A stretch of DNA of 64,000 nt from AP-15 sp963777435. GTDB taxonomy: Bacteria; Pseudomonadota; Alphaproteobacteria; ATCC43930; CGMCC-115725. Location of the stretch: positions 496,001-560,000 of the forward strand of contig CAVZQT010000004.1 in the NCBI GenBank assembly GCA_963777435.1, given 5' to 3'. A program made the position numbers and the translations under genes. The notes under the pieces were generated by a model that searched no databases, was not told the origin of the DNA, and saw only the letters and a list, made by a program, of their open reading frames with translations. Shown one piece after another: positions 19,239 to 27,245 of this stretch (position 1 is its first letter; each line of letters opens with the position of its first letter).

Positions 19239-19773
19239 TCAGACCCGCTCACCGGTCTGTTGCGGCTGGTCGCCGCCGTCCCTCCACCCATCAGGATAAA
19301 GCCCGCGTTCCACGCATCGACGAAACGAGGAGTATGGCCAATCGGCCGGGTGGCTTACCAGACCGTGTTTCACCGGGTTGAAATGCGTGTAATCCATCTG
19401 TGTCGCAAAGTCCCGATCGTCGCGGATAGGGTGTTCCCAATACCGGCGCTGCCAAATGCCGCGTTCCCCACGGCGGGTCATCACCGGTGATCGCGACTCG
19501 ACGGCGGGCGAGCTTTTTTTCGAATTCGGTCTTAATCGCGCGCCAGCGACCCGGAAAATCGCCATCGCCCTGCGGCAGTGTCCACAGGCAGTGCAGATGA
19601 TCGGGAAGCACGACCCAAGCGTCGATGCGAAAGGGGGCGCGAGTTCGCACTCGGCGAACCGCGGCGCGCAATTGACCGATCTGGGCGACCAAAAGATTGG
19701 AGCTGCGGTCAAGCAGGTTCACGATGAAGAAGAAGGCTCCGCCCGGAACCCGATTGCGGCGATAATCCGGCAT
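19239..19773 (-). pseudogene. REP-associated tyrosine transposase (RAYT), frameshifted
   Basis: An IS200-like Y1 transposase. The HUH motif is VVLPDHLHCLW (H59, H61), and the catalytic tyrosine lies in MDYTHFNPVKHG followed by WPYSSF. The first half is read from the ATG at 19773 and the second half in another frame. Removing one base of the GGG at 19475-19477 (CCC on the coding strand) joins them as GDDRRGERGIWQRRYWEH. RAYTs are domesticated, single-copy enzymes that recognise REP hairpins; REP-like copies lie on both sides here. As written the protein is broken. Confidence 0.85.
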
Positions 19774-19801
19774 CGCGCGAGTATGCCGCCGCCTTATGAA
19801 A

Positions 19802-19833
19802 GGCGGAATACGCTGCGCTGTTCCGCCCTACGC
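19802..19833 (-). repeat. REP-like sequence, right copy
   Basis: GGCGGAATACGCTGCGCTG followed by TTCCGCCCTACGC is the inverted counterpart of 19143-19175, differing by a few bases in the middle. It can form a hairpin with the GGCGGAA/TTCCGCC arms. It lies 29 bases upstream of the RAYT start. Confidence 0.75.
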
Positions 19834-19878
19834 TTGCTACAATGTTAGTCAGGCGACGATTTCCACAGTAGGCGCCTT

Positions 19879-20502
19879 GTGATTTGGGACAGTGAACCGT
19901 GGCGGAACCATCTTCTTGGCAGTGCGCGCGCTCTAGCTAAGCACGCCAAGACGACAACCGTAACGGAACATACATTAGTGCTCGTCGAACGGGCGGTGTT
20001 CTTCGGGGCCTATGTAATGCGGAAGCTCGACGATTTATATAAGCTGTCCACGTCGTGGCGCGGAACAGCACTCAAATGCGAGCGCTTCCCCCCAACGAGC
20101 AGACGTCGCCCGAGTATTATGGATTGGCACCACATCGACCGGCATTTCGATTTATCGAAGCCACAATCCGATACTGTAAGCGCTCGCGATTATTGTGACC
20201 TGGTTATTCATAGCTTCGTTTTCTTGGAACTGACGAACGACGATGGTAGCATCGAGGGGTTTTACACCACATCGGACAAGCTAAGGGGAAAGGGAATTTG
20301 GCAATTCGGACTTAATACAGTGATCGAATTGATGAAGAAAACTGCGAAGGATTGGCCAGCCTTTGCCCGTACGATCCGCGATCCTCAAACCGGAGAAACG
20401 ATGGTTTGGGCAGGTAACACAGAACCTCCTGAGGAGTGGACAAGAAAGGCCGACAAACTCGTTCATGAAATAGCTTCCAGATGGCCGTCGAAGACCAGAT
20501 GA
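19879..20502 (+). CDS. Uncharacterised protein (accessory gene)
   Basis: A 207-residue soluble protein with no motif I can name. Visible features are a helical N-terminal half with FFGAYVMRKLDDLYKLS, a central MDWHHIDRHFDLSKP and a later GFYTTSDKLRGKGIWQFGLN. It has no signal or membrane segment. Base composition looks less GC-rich than the flanking metabolic genes (by eye). It lies between a RAYT/REP unit and a convergent HNH-like gene, so it is probably part of a small acquired segment. The GTG at 19879 is the first possible start; a later one is possible. Confidence 0.55.
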   Translation: MIWDSEPWRNHLLGSARALAKHAKTTTVTEHTLVLVERAVFFGAYVMRKLDDLYKLSTSWRGTALKCERFPPTSRRRPSIMDWHHIDRHFDLSKPQSDTVSARDYCDLVIHSFVFLELTNDDGSIEGFYTTSDKLRGKGIWQFGLNTVIELMKKTAKDWPAFARTIRDPQTGETMVWAGNTEPPEEWTRKADKLVHEIASRWPSKTR

Positions 20503-20586
20503 TTAAAGGGGGTGGCATCTCCCTCATCACGGACGGTCACTTTCCCTAAAACGGATTCACGACTGCTTTTAGCGCAGTTAAACCGG

Positions 20587-21483
20587 TTATTTTTTTCTAA
20601 AGGCCCCACGCCCGAAAAGCTTCACATCTTGGTCCATCATGCGCCTAAAGTCCGACCGCGCAGCCCTATCGAGATTAGCTCTATATGTATCAGCGATTTT
20701 CGCGGTCTGCTTCTCCGAAATTCGCTCTTGCAGTGTGGCCGCTCTGTCGGCCTGTCCAGAAATGTATTCCCAAAATTCCTTGGGCATCGTGTATTCGCGC
20801 GGCCCTATCGTTCCCCCGTGCGTGTTCACCCTTGTTCCAACCCACTGTTTCGGGCGCGGCATGGCAATGAAGCCCAGAATTAGAAACGGCCCTAGCTTCG
20901 CATAGGTGAAAGCATCGCGGTCATTGCTCGCAACAGACATATCGGTCGTGCGAAAGAGATACCTATTGATATTGGTCGGCATCTTGGAATGCGTGTAGCT
21001 TTCCAAAAGACTCCCTGCCAAGGGCCAAATATGCTGCTCGTGTGGCTGCGGTCGCGCGCGATTACCGAGCAAAAATTCGCGCCATGCCAGTTCAGCGCGC
21101 TCGACGCTAGGCAAAAGGGCCTCGACCATGTGGGTGAGGTGGTTGCCGTCAACGTGATACACCAATACCCGCCACGAAACTGACGCACAGAACAACAACA
21201 GCCACGGCCCATGGCAGGCGCGCGCGGCCTTGCCTTGCGTCATGGGGTGGAAAATCCGATTGGCAAACTCCGTTTCCCAGTTGTTGAAACGCTGCTCACA
21301 ATCCCGGCACAATAAATGAAGCTTCACGCCATCCTGAACACGGAGATTGGGCTGTTGCCCGAAGCGGAGATAGCCGGTCGCGGAAGTCTCCTTTTTCCAG
21401 CGGAAAACAAAACCCGGCAGGATATGGCTCTCCTGCAACTCTTTTGTCGCGCCGCAAAGGCAGCAGGGGCTAATCGGCATCAT
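20587..21483 (-). CDS. Uncharacterised protein with HNH-like Cys/His zinc centre
   Basis: The 298-residue protein starts CCLCGATKELQESHILPGF and has LLCRDCEQRFNNWE at residues 58-70. Cysteines at 8, 10 (or 7, 10), a Ser-His at 19-20 and the CxxC at 59 and 62 make a treble-clef zinc site like that of HNH endonucleases, although the usual HNH triad is not complete. The rest is helical and unrecognised. It is convergent with the gene at 19879. A nucleic-acid role is possible but not shown. Confidence 0.55.
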   Translation of the reverse strand: MMPISPCCLCGATKELQESHILPGFVFRWKKETSATGYLRFGQQPNLRVQDGVKLHLLCRDCEQRFNNWETEFANRIFHPMTQGKAARACHGPWLLLFCASVSWRVLVYHVDGNHLTHMVEALLPSVERAELAWREFLLGNRARPQPHEQHIWPLAGSLLESYTHSKMPTNINRYLFRTTDMSVASNDRDAFTYAKLGPFLILGFIAMPRPKQWVGTRVNTHGGTIGPREYTMPKEFWEYISGQADRAATLQERISEKQTAKIADTYRANLDRAARSDFRRMMDQDVKLFGRGAFRKK

Positions 21484-21535
21484 CGTTGGCTGACCATCCC
21501 CCAGAAAAGAAAAGAGCCGGTGAACGTATCAGCAC

Positions 21536-21614
21536 GTAGGGCGGGTGCAGCGCAGCGTAACCCGCGATGGTTGTGCGATGGCTACGTTGGGGCGGCGGGT
21601 TGCACCCCCCCTAC
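21536..21614. repeat. REP/BIME-like palindromic repeat
   Basis: GTAGGGCGGGTGCAGCGCAGCG at the left, shortened here to its first bases, is mirrored by GCGGGTTGCACC...CCTAC at 21595-21614. The left arm resembles the REP-like copies beside the RAYT (GTAGGGCGG...CAGCGC). It lies between two convergent genes. Confidence 0.65.
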
Positions 21615-21653
21615 ATTCGCTGACTTGCGCCGCCGGAGCCCGCGTTCGCCGGA

Positions 21654-22430
21654 TCAGCTGAGCCGCATCTCTGGCAATGTGACGATGTCGATACCGGCGG
21701 CTTCGAGGCCTTGGCGCACGGCGCGGGCGGCGATCACCGCCGAGGGTTCGTCGCCGTGCAGGCACAATGTGTCGAGCCGCACCTTTAGCCGCTTGCCGGT
21801 GCGCGAGATGATTTCGTCGTTGACCACCATGTTGACGACGCGGTCGCGGATCTCGTTCGGGTCGTGCAACACCGCCCCCGGTATCTTGCGCGAGGTCAGA
21901 TTGCCGTCGTCGTCATAAAGGCGGTCGCAAAAGCCCTCACGCGCGAGCGGCAGACCCAATTCGAGCGCGGCTTTCTCCATCTGCGAACCGGCCAGCGCCA
22001 CATAGATCAGGTCGCGGTCGACGGTCTTCATCGCCCGGCCGACCGCCAATGCCAGCTCGATATCTTCGGCCGCCATGTTGTTCAATGCGCCATGCGTTTT
22101 GACATGCGTGACCTTGTGGCCGACATAGGCCGCCATCGCCTGCAACGCGCCGATCTGATAGGCGATCATGTATTCGAGGTCGCGCGGGTTGGTGTCGACG
22201 CGGCGGCGGCCAAACCCCCACAAATCGTTAAACCCGGGATGCGCGCCGATGCTGACGCCATTCTCGGCCGCGAGGCTGACCAGCCGGTGCATCGTCACCG
22301 GGTCGCCGGCGTGAAAGCCGCAGGCGATGCTCGCCGAGCGGATAATCTTCATCAACGAGGCGTCGTCGCCCATCTCCCAGGCGCCAAAACCCTCGCCCAT
22401 ATCGGCATTGAGATTGATCGCTTTTGCCAT
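21654..22430 (-). CDS. pxpA: 5-oxoprolinase subunit PxpA (LamB/YcsF family)
   Basis: The 258-residue protein begins INLNADMGEGFGAWEMGDD and continues with SIACGFHAGDP, GAHPGFNDLWGFGRR, HVKTHGALNN and DTLCLHGDEP, the full LamB/YcsF signature. With PxpB and PxpC it hydrolyses 5-oxoproline to glutamate using ATP. The ATG at 22430 follows GGAG. It is divergent from pxpBC with 64 bases between the starts, so a shared control region is likely. Confidence 0.95.
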   Translation of the reverse strand: MAKAINLNADMGEGFGAWEMGDDASLMKIIRSASIACGFHAGDPVTMHRLVSLAAENGVSIGAHPGFNDLWGFGRRRVDTNPRDLEYMIAYQIGALQAMAAYVGHKVTHVKTHGALNNMAAEDIELALAVGRAMKTVDRDLIYVALAGSQMEKAALELGLPLAREGFCDRLYDDDGNLTSRKIPGAVLHDPNEIRDRVVNMVVNDEIISRTGKRLKVRLDTLCLHGDEPSAVIAARAVRQGLEAAGIDIVTLPEMRLS

Positions 22431-22494
22431 GCCCGGCTCCTCACGCTTATTCTCGTCAACTAGGTGCGAGGGCCGATTGTAGCAAGGAATTGGA

Positions 22495-23217
22495 GTGAAT
22501 GTGCGCTTCCTGTCGGTCGGCGACCGCGCATTGACGGTCGAATTCGGCGACACGATCGACCGCGCGCTGAGCCGCGAAGTCCTGCGCCTCGACCGCGTTA
22601 TCCGCGCCGAGCGCCTGCCGGGGGTGGTCGAGACCGTGCCGACCTTTCGCTCGCTGACCTTGCATTACGATCCGATGATGACCTCACGGGCCGATCTCGA
22701 ACGCGCCATCACTGGGCTGCTCGACCAGCGCGAGGCGGCCGCGGTCGCGGCGCGGCTGTGGCGTATCCCGGTTTGCTATGCGGGCGAATATGCCCCTGAT
22801 CTTGACGAGGTCGCACGCCGGACCGGGCTCGCTGCGGGCGATGTTGTCGCGCTGCACAGCGGGGTGCGGTATCACGTTTACATGCTCGGCTTTTTGCCGG
22901 GGTTTCCGTATATGGGCGATCTGCCGCCTCCGCTGGCCTTGCCGCGGCGCGCCGATCCACGCGTCCGGGTCCCGGCCGGATCGATCGCGATCGCCACCAC
23001 ATTGAGCGCGGTCTATCCTTATGACAGCCCCGGGGGTTGGCATCTGATCGGGGCAACCCCGATTCGTTTTTTCGATCCCGCGCGTGATCCGCCGTCATTG
23101 CTCGCCGCCGGCGACACAGTCGAGTTCGAGCCGATCGACCCGGACATGTTCACCGCGATGCAGCGCGCGGTCGAGAGTGGCGATTACACTGTCGAAAGCG
23201 CGCCGGTCACGGCATGA
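22495..23217 (+). CDS. pxpB: 5-oxoprolinase subunit PxpB (KipI/allophanate hydrolase subunit 1 family)
   Basis: A 240-residue protein with RFLSVGDRALTVEFGD at the start, YMLGFLPGFPYMGDLP in the middle and PYDSPGGWHLIGATP later, the usual marks of this family. It forms the catalytic complex with PxpC and PxpA. GTG at 22495 is the start. The stop overlaps the pxpC ATG by 4 bases. Confidence 0.94.
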   Translation: MNVRFLSVGDRALTVEFGDTIDRALSREVLRLDRVIRAERLPGVVETVPTFRSLTLHYDPMMTSRADLERAITGLLDQREAAAVAARLWRIPVCYAGEYAPDLDEVARRTGLAAGDVVALHSGVRYHVYMLGFLPGFPYMGDLPPPLALPRRADPRVRVPAGSIAIATTLSAVYPYDSPGGWHLIGATPIRFFDPARDPPSLLAAGDTVEFEPIDPDMFTAMQRAVESGDYTVESAPVTA

Positions 23218-24245
23218 GTGCCGGCTTGCGCGTGTTGAGCCCGGGTCTGCATACCACAGTGCAGGATCTCGGCCGGATTGGCTATCAAGCGCTGGGCGTC
23301 CCGGTTTCAGGCGCGCTCGACAGCCTTGCCTTGCGGCTCGGGAACGCGCTCGTCGGCAATCCCGAGGGTGCCGCTGCTCTCGAAATCCTCGGCGGCGGCC
23401 CCACTCTGGAAATCGTCGCCGACAGCGCGAGGATCGCGGTCACCGGGCCCGGCGCCGGCCTCCTCCTAATCGATGGCGGGCGGGTTGTTCCTGCCTGGCA
23501 GAGCGCCACGCTCTGCCGCCGCGAGACGTTCCGGATCGTCCTTGGCGGCGAGTCGGTCTGCGCCTATCTCGCCGTCACGGGCGGATTGGCCATCGCACCG
23601 GTGCTCGGCAGCGCCTCGACCTATGTGCGTGCGGCGCTCGGCGGTTTTCACGGGCGGGCATTGCAGCGCGGCGACGAGGTGCCGCTGATGTTCGATCACG
23701 CCGGTGAGCGGGCGGAGCGGCACCTCCCCTCCCCACCCCCGGCTTCGGCCGACGATGCGATCCGCGTCGTCATCGGGCCGCAACAGGAGTGCTTCACCGA
23801 CGAGGCAGTGTCGATTTTGCTCAATGCCGAGTTTCGCATCTCGAAAGATGCCGACCGCATGGGCATGCGGCTCGACGGCCCGGCGTTACGCCACCGCGAA
23901 GGTTGGGACATTGTCTCCGACGCAATTGCCACCGGCGCCATCCAGGTGCCCGGCTCGGGCCACCCGATCGTTCTGCTGGCAGATCATCAGACGACCGGCG
24001 GCTACCCCAAGATTGCGACTGTGATCTCGGCCGACCTCCCGATCATCGGCCGCCGCCGGCCCGGCGACGCAATCCGCTTTGCCGCGGTCTCGGTGGAGGA
24101 AGCGGGACGCCTCGCCCGCGACGCCGAGCATCGTCTGACGGCTTTGCTCGCGGCGATCGAACCCGTGCCCGACGGCGAGCGGCTCGACCTCGCCTCGCTC
24201 TATGCCGGCAACCTGATCAGCGGCGTCGTCACCGCCGTGGAGTAA
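23214..24245 (+). CDS. pxpC: 5-oxoprolinase subunit PxpC (KipA/allophanate hydrolase subunit 2 family)
   Basis: A 343-residue protein containing GLHTTVQDLGRIGYQALGVPVSG, here noted by its QDLGR core, then GPQQECFTDEA, SKDADRMGMRLDGP and ILLADHQTTGGYPKIA-like sequence. These define the biotin-dependent carboxyltransferase-like subunit of 5-oxoprolinase. It is the last gene of pxpBC and is followed by a clear terminator hairpin. Confidence 0.94.
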   Translation: MSAGLRVLSPGLHTTVQDLGRIGYQALGVPVSGALDSLALRLGNALVGNPEGAAALEILGGGPTLEIVADSARIAVTGPGAGLLLIDGGRVVPAWQSATLCRRETFRIVLGGESVCAYLAVTGGLAIAPVLGSASTYVRAALGGFHGRALQRGDEVPLMFDHAGERAERHLPSPPPASADDAIRVVIGPQQECFTDEAVSILLNAEFRISKDADRMGMRLDGPALRHREGWDIVSDAIATGAIQVPGSGHPIVLLADHQTTGGYPKIATVISADLPIIGRRRPGDAIRFAAVSVEEAGRLARDAEHRLTALLAAIEPVPDGERLDLASLYAGNLISGVVTAVE

Positions 24246-24254
24246 GCGCAAGAC

Positions 24255-24280
24255 AGCCCCGACCGAGTGGCCGGGGCTTT
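24255..24280 (+). terminator. Probable terminator after pxpBC
   Basis: AGCCCCG at 24255-24261 pairs with CGGGGCT at 24272-24278 around a 10-base loop, followed by a short T run. It lies between the convergent pxpC and exported-protein genes and may serve both. The T tract is short, so strength is uncertain. Confidence 0.7.
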
Positions 24281-24296
24281 ACATCGGATCGGCCGC

Positions 24297-24926
24297 TCAG
24301 TACGGCGGCTGTGCCGCTCGCGTGGCTGAGGGCGAGACATATTGGTTTGCGGTCGGCGGATAGCCGCCATACGGGTTGTAGGGGTAAGGCCCATAGCCGT
24401 TGTAGGCCGGGGCGGCGTAACTCTGGCTCGGCACCGGCGGAGGTGTCACAGGATAAGCGCCGGTCGCCATCGGCTGCGGCCCGGTCCCAAATGCGCCGTA
24501 GCTGGGACGCTGCTCAGCCGGGGCGGCGTAAGTGCTGCCCGACGAGCTGCCGTAATTCTCGGGCGCGGTGGTCGAACCGACCTGCGACGGCCCGCAAAAT
24601 AGTTCGCCGCCGGCATTCTGTATGCCACCGGGGCAGCTGTCGGCATGCTGCAATTGGGTCGTTTGCCAGGTGCCGTCGCCTCTGGGGCAGAACGCGGTCA
24701 GCGTGTCCCCAAGCATTCGGACGTCCTTGCATTCGGCCAAGTAAGGCCCTTGCGGTGTTGTAGCTCCGCTCGTTTGCTGCGGCCCTTCCGTTGGCTTGGG
24801 GATACCGGGCGGCACGGCGATCGGGTTGTTTTCATAGGGCATCAGCATGGTTTGCGCCGATGCCGGGACCGCCAACAGCGCGCCGGCGAGCAGAAGTACT
24901 GGAGACGCAGCGAGTATCGGTCTCAT
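24297..24926 (-). CDS. Exported protein with CVNH-like segment and Pro/Tyr-rich tail
   Basis: The 209-residue protein has a signal peptide ending near VPASAQT. Residues about 60-110 read YLAECKDVRMLGDTLTAFCP, then GDGTWQTTQL and CPGGIQNAGGELFC. The spacing of C, L-x-A-x-C, L and N-x-x-G-x-L matches one half of a cyanovirin-N homology (CVNH) domain, a sugar-binding fold. The C-terminal 90 residues are rich in Pro, Tyr, Gly and Ala (YNGYGPYPYNPYGGYPP), probably disordered. The CVNH call is by eye. A cell-surface or periplasmic role is inferred. Confidence 0.65.
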   Translation of the reverse strand: MRPILAASPVLLLAGALLAVPASAQTMLMPYENNPIAVPPGIPKPTEGPQQTSGATTPQGPYLAECKDVRMLGDTLTAFCPRGDGTWQTTQLQHADSCPGGIQNAGGELFCGPSQVGSTTAPENYGSSSGSTYAAPAEQRPSYGAFGTGPQPMATGAYPVTPPPVPSQSYAAPAYNGYGPYPYNPYGGYPPTANQYVSPSATRAAQPPY

Positions 24927-25072
24927 GTCTATTCCTTTCGAGTTTCATCTCGCCAAACAGCCGTCCGATTTGATTTGATCCGTGATGCCGCCGCCGCTTC
25001 TGGCTTCCGGCGCCGCATCACGCTAATTTCACCGATCAAATTCCCGGTTTCTGTCGCTGGAGTTCCCGTTAA

Positions 25073-26761
25073 ATGGTGCAGTTGAGCTATGTTCATGGCG
25101 CCAACGAAACGCCGCTGATCGGCGAGACGATCGGCAATTACTTCGACCGTGCGGCCGAGCAATATGGCGCGCGCGACGCCCTGATCGTGCGGCATCAGGA
25201 CATCCGCTGGAGCTGGCGCGAGCTGAAGCAGAGGGTCGATGATTTTGCCGCCGGACTATTGGCGCTCGGCCTCAAGCGTGGCGAGCGGATCGGGATCTGG
25301 TCGCCGAATAATGCCGAATGGGTCGTGACCCAATTCGCGACTGCGAAGGCCGGCCTTATCCTGGTCAACATCAATCCCGCCTACCGCGTCACCGAGCTCG
25401 AATACGCGCTGAACAAGGCGGGCTGCAGTGCCTTGATTACGGCGGCGCGCTTTAAAACCAGCGATTACTTGGCAATGCTGGGCGAACTGGCGCCCGAACT
25501 GGCCGCGGCGTCACCCGGCGAATTGCGGGCGGCGCGCCTGCCGGCATTGCGCCTCCTGATCACGATCGGCGAGGACAAGGTAGCGGGGGCGGTTCGGTTC
25601 GACGCGGTCTATGATCTCGCCGGCAAACCCGAGCAGGACCGGCTCGCAGCACTTGCCGGCGATTTGCAGTTCGACGATCCGATCAACATCCAATTCACCT
25701 CAGGCACAACCGGCTTTCCAAAGGGAGCCACTCTCACCCATCACAACATCTTAAATAACGGCTTCTTTATCGGCGAGGCGATGCGGCTTGGTCCTGAGGA
25801 CCGGCTGTGCATTCCGGTACCGCTTTATCATTGTTTTGGCATGGTGCTCGGCAATCTCGCTTGTCTGACCCATGGCGCGGCAATGGTGTATCCCGGCGAA
25901 GGGTTTGATCCGCTCGCAACGCTCGAAACCGTCGAGGCCGAGCGCTGCTCCGCCTTGCACGGCGTGCCGACGATGTTTATCGCCGAGATGGACCATCACG
26001 ACTTCGCCAAATTCGATTTGTCGTCGCTGCGCACCGGCATCATGGCCGGCAGCCCTTGTCCGATCGAAGTCATGAAGCGCGCCATCGATCGCATGCATCT
26101 GAAAGAGATCACGATCGCTTACGGCATGACCGAGACCAGTCCGGTCAGCTTTCAATCCTCGACCGATGATCCGATCGAACGCCGCGTCTCGACGGTCGGC
26201 CGCATTCAGCCGCATCTCGAAGTCAAGATTGTCGACTCCGAGGGCCGGATCGTGCCGCGCGGCGTCCCGGGCGAATTGTGGACCCGCGGCTACTCGGTCA
26301 TGCTCGGCTATTGGGATGACGAGGAAAAAACTCGCGAGGCAATTGACCCGGCGCGCTGGATGAAAACCGGCGATCTCGCCACGATCGACGATCAAGGCTA
26401 TTGCAATATTGTCGGCCGCATCAAGGACATGGTTATCCGCGGTGGGGAAAACGTCTACCCGCGCGAGATCGAGGAGTTCCTCTACCGGCATCCGAAAATC
26501 CAGGATGTACAGGTAATCGGCGTCCCCGACCCACGCTATGGCGAGGAATTGTGCGCTTGGGTGCGATTGCATGACGGCGAGACCGCGACCTCGGAGGAGA
26601 TCCGCGCCTTCTGCCAGGGCCAGATCGCGCACTACAAAATTCCGCGCTACGTTAAATTTGTCGACGGCTTCCCGATGACGGTCACCGGCAAGATCCAGAA
26701 ATTCATCATGCGCGAGCAGATGATCGGCGAACTCGGTCTCCAGCCCGAACCAACCGCCTAA
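25073..26761 (+). CDS. Fatty-acyl-CoA synthetase-type AMP-binding protein
   Basis: The 562-residue ligase has the P-loop FTSGTTGFPKGATLTHHN near residue 207, YGMTETSPVSF near 349, the hinge GRIKDMVIRGGENVYPREIE near 455 and the adenylation lysine in TVTGKIQKF near 538. It belongs to the medium/long-chain acyl-CoA synthetase group and is only distantly like the ligase at 3094. It stands alone on the + strand. The acyl substrate is not known. Confidence 0.92.
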   Translation: MVQLSYVHGANETPLIGETIGNYFDRAAEQYGARDALIVRHQDIRWSWRELKQRVDDFAAGLLALGLKRGERIGIWSPNNAEWVVTQFATAKAGLILVNINPAYRVTELEYALNKAGCSALITAARFKTSDYLAMLGELAPELAAASPGELRAARLPALRLLITIGEDKVAGAVRFDAVYDLAGKPEQDRLAALAGDLQFDDPINIQFTSGTTGFPKGATLTHHNILNNGFFIGEAMRLGPEDRLCIPVPLYHCFGMVLGNLACLTHGAAMVYPGEGFDPLATLETVEAERCSALHGVPTMFIAEMDHHDFAKFDLSSLRTGIMAGSPCPIEVMKRAIDRMHLKEITIAYGMTETSPVSFQSSTDDPIERRVSTVGRIQPHLEVKIVDSEGRIVPRGVPGELWTRGYSVMLGYWDDEEKTREAIDPARWMKTGDLATIDDQGYCNIVGRIKDMVIRGGENVYPREIEEFLYRHPKIQDVQVIGVPDPRYGEELCAWVRLHDGETATSEEIRAFCQGQIAHYKIPRYVKFVDGFPMTVTGKIQKFIMREQMIGELGLQPEPTA

Positions 26762-26908
26762 GCTAAAGCTCGATGCCGCCCGGAGCGGCAATCGAAGCTG
26801 GTGCGGAACAACCCCGGCGCTATTGCCGTTTTGCGTCACTGGCGGCTGTCGCCAACCCATTGGGCGGCGAGTTGGCTATCGGAACTGGAGAAGGATCTCA
26901 GGGTGAGA

Positions 26909-27178
26909 ATGCGATCGATTGCGACCGGCGTCGTCGGCGCCGGGATGATTTTGGCTTTGGCGAGCTGTACAAACCCGTACGATCCAGGGCAGCGCGCTCT
27001 CGGAGGCGCTGCGATCGGCGCCGGCACCGGGGCCGCGATCGGCGGTATTGCCGGAGGCGGCACGGGTGCTGCAATCGGCGCCGCGACTGGCGGTGCGGTA
27101 GGGGCCATTACCGGCGCTGCGACAACCCCTCCGCCGCCGGGCTATTATGCGCCGCCGCCTCCGCCGCCGCGTTACTAG
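26909..27178 (+). CDS. Small lipoprotein with glycine-zipper repeats
   Basis: The 89-residue protein has a short signal and the lipobox LASC, so C would be lipidated. The mature part is a run of GAAIGAGTGAAIGGIAGG-type glycine zippers, followed by a proline-rich end (PPPPGYYAPPPPPPRY). Glycine-zipper lipoproteins of this kind are usually anchored in the outer membrane. The ATG at 26909 (or GTG at 26903) puts the lipobox at the right distance and follows GGAGAAGG. Confidence 0.8.
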   Translation: MRSIATGVVGAGMILALASCTNPYDPGQRALGGAAIGAGTGAAIGGIAGGGTGAAIGAATGGAVGAITGAATTPPPPGYYAPPPPPPRY

Positions 27179-27189
27179 CTCCAGCCGTA

Positions 27190-27213
27190 CCCGGCAGTCG
27201 CGAGCCTGCCGGG
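27190..27213 (+). terminator. Hairpin after the glycine-zipper lipoprotein gene
   Basis: CCCGGCAG (27190-27197) pairs perfectly with CTGCCGGG (27206-27213). It sits 12 bases after the stop and before a convergent gene. There is no T run, so it may be a terminator or just a stable 3' end. Confidence 0.5.
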
Positions 27214-27245
27214 CTCTGATGGCTGACTAAAGGATTTGTAGGAGA

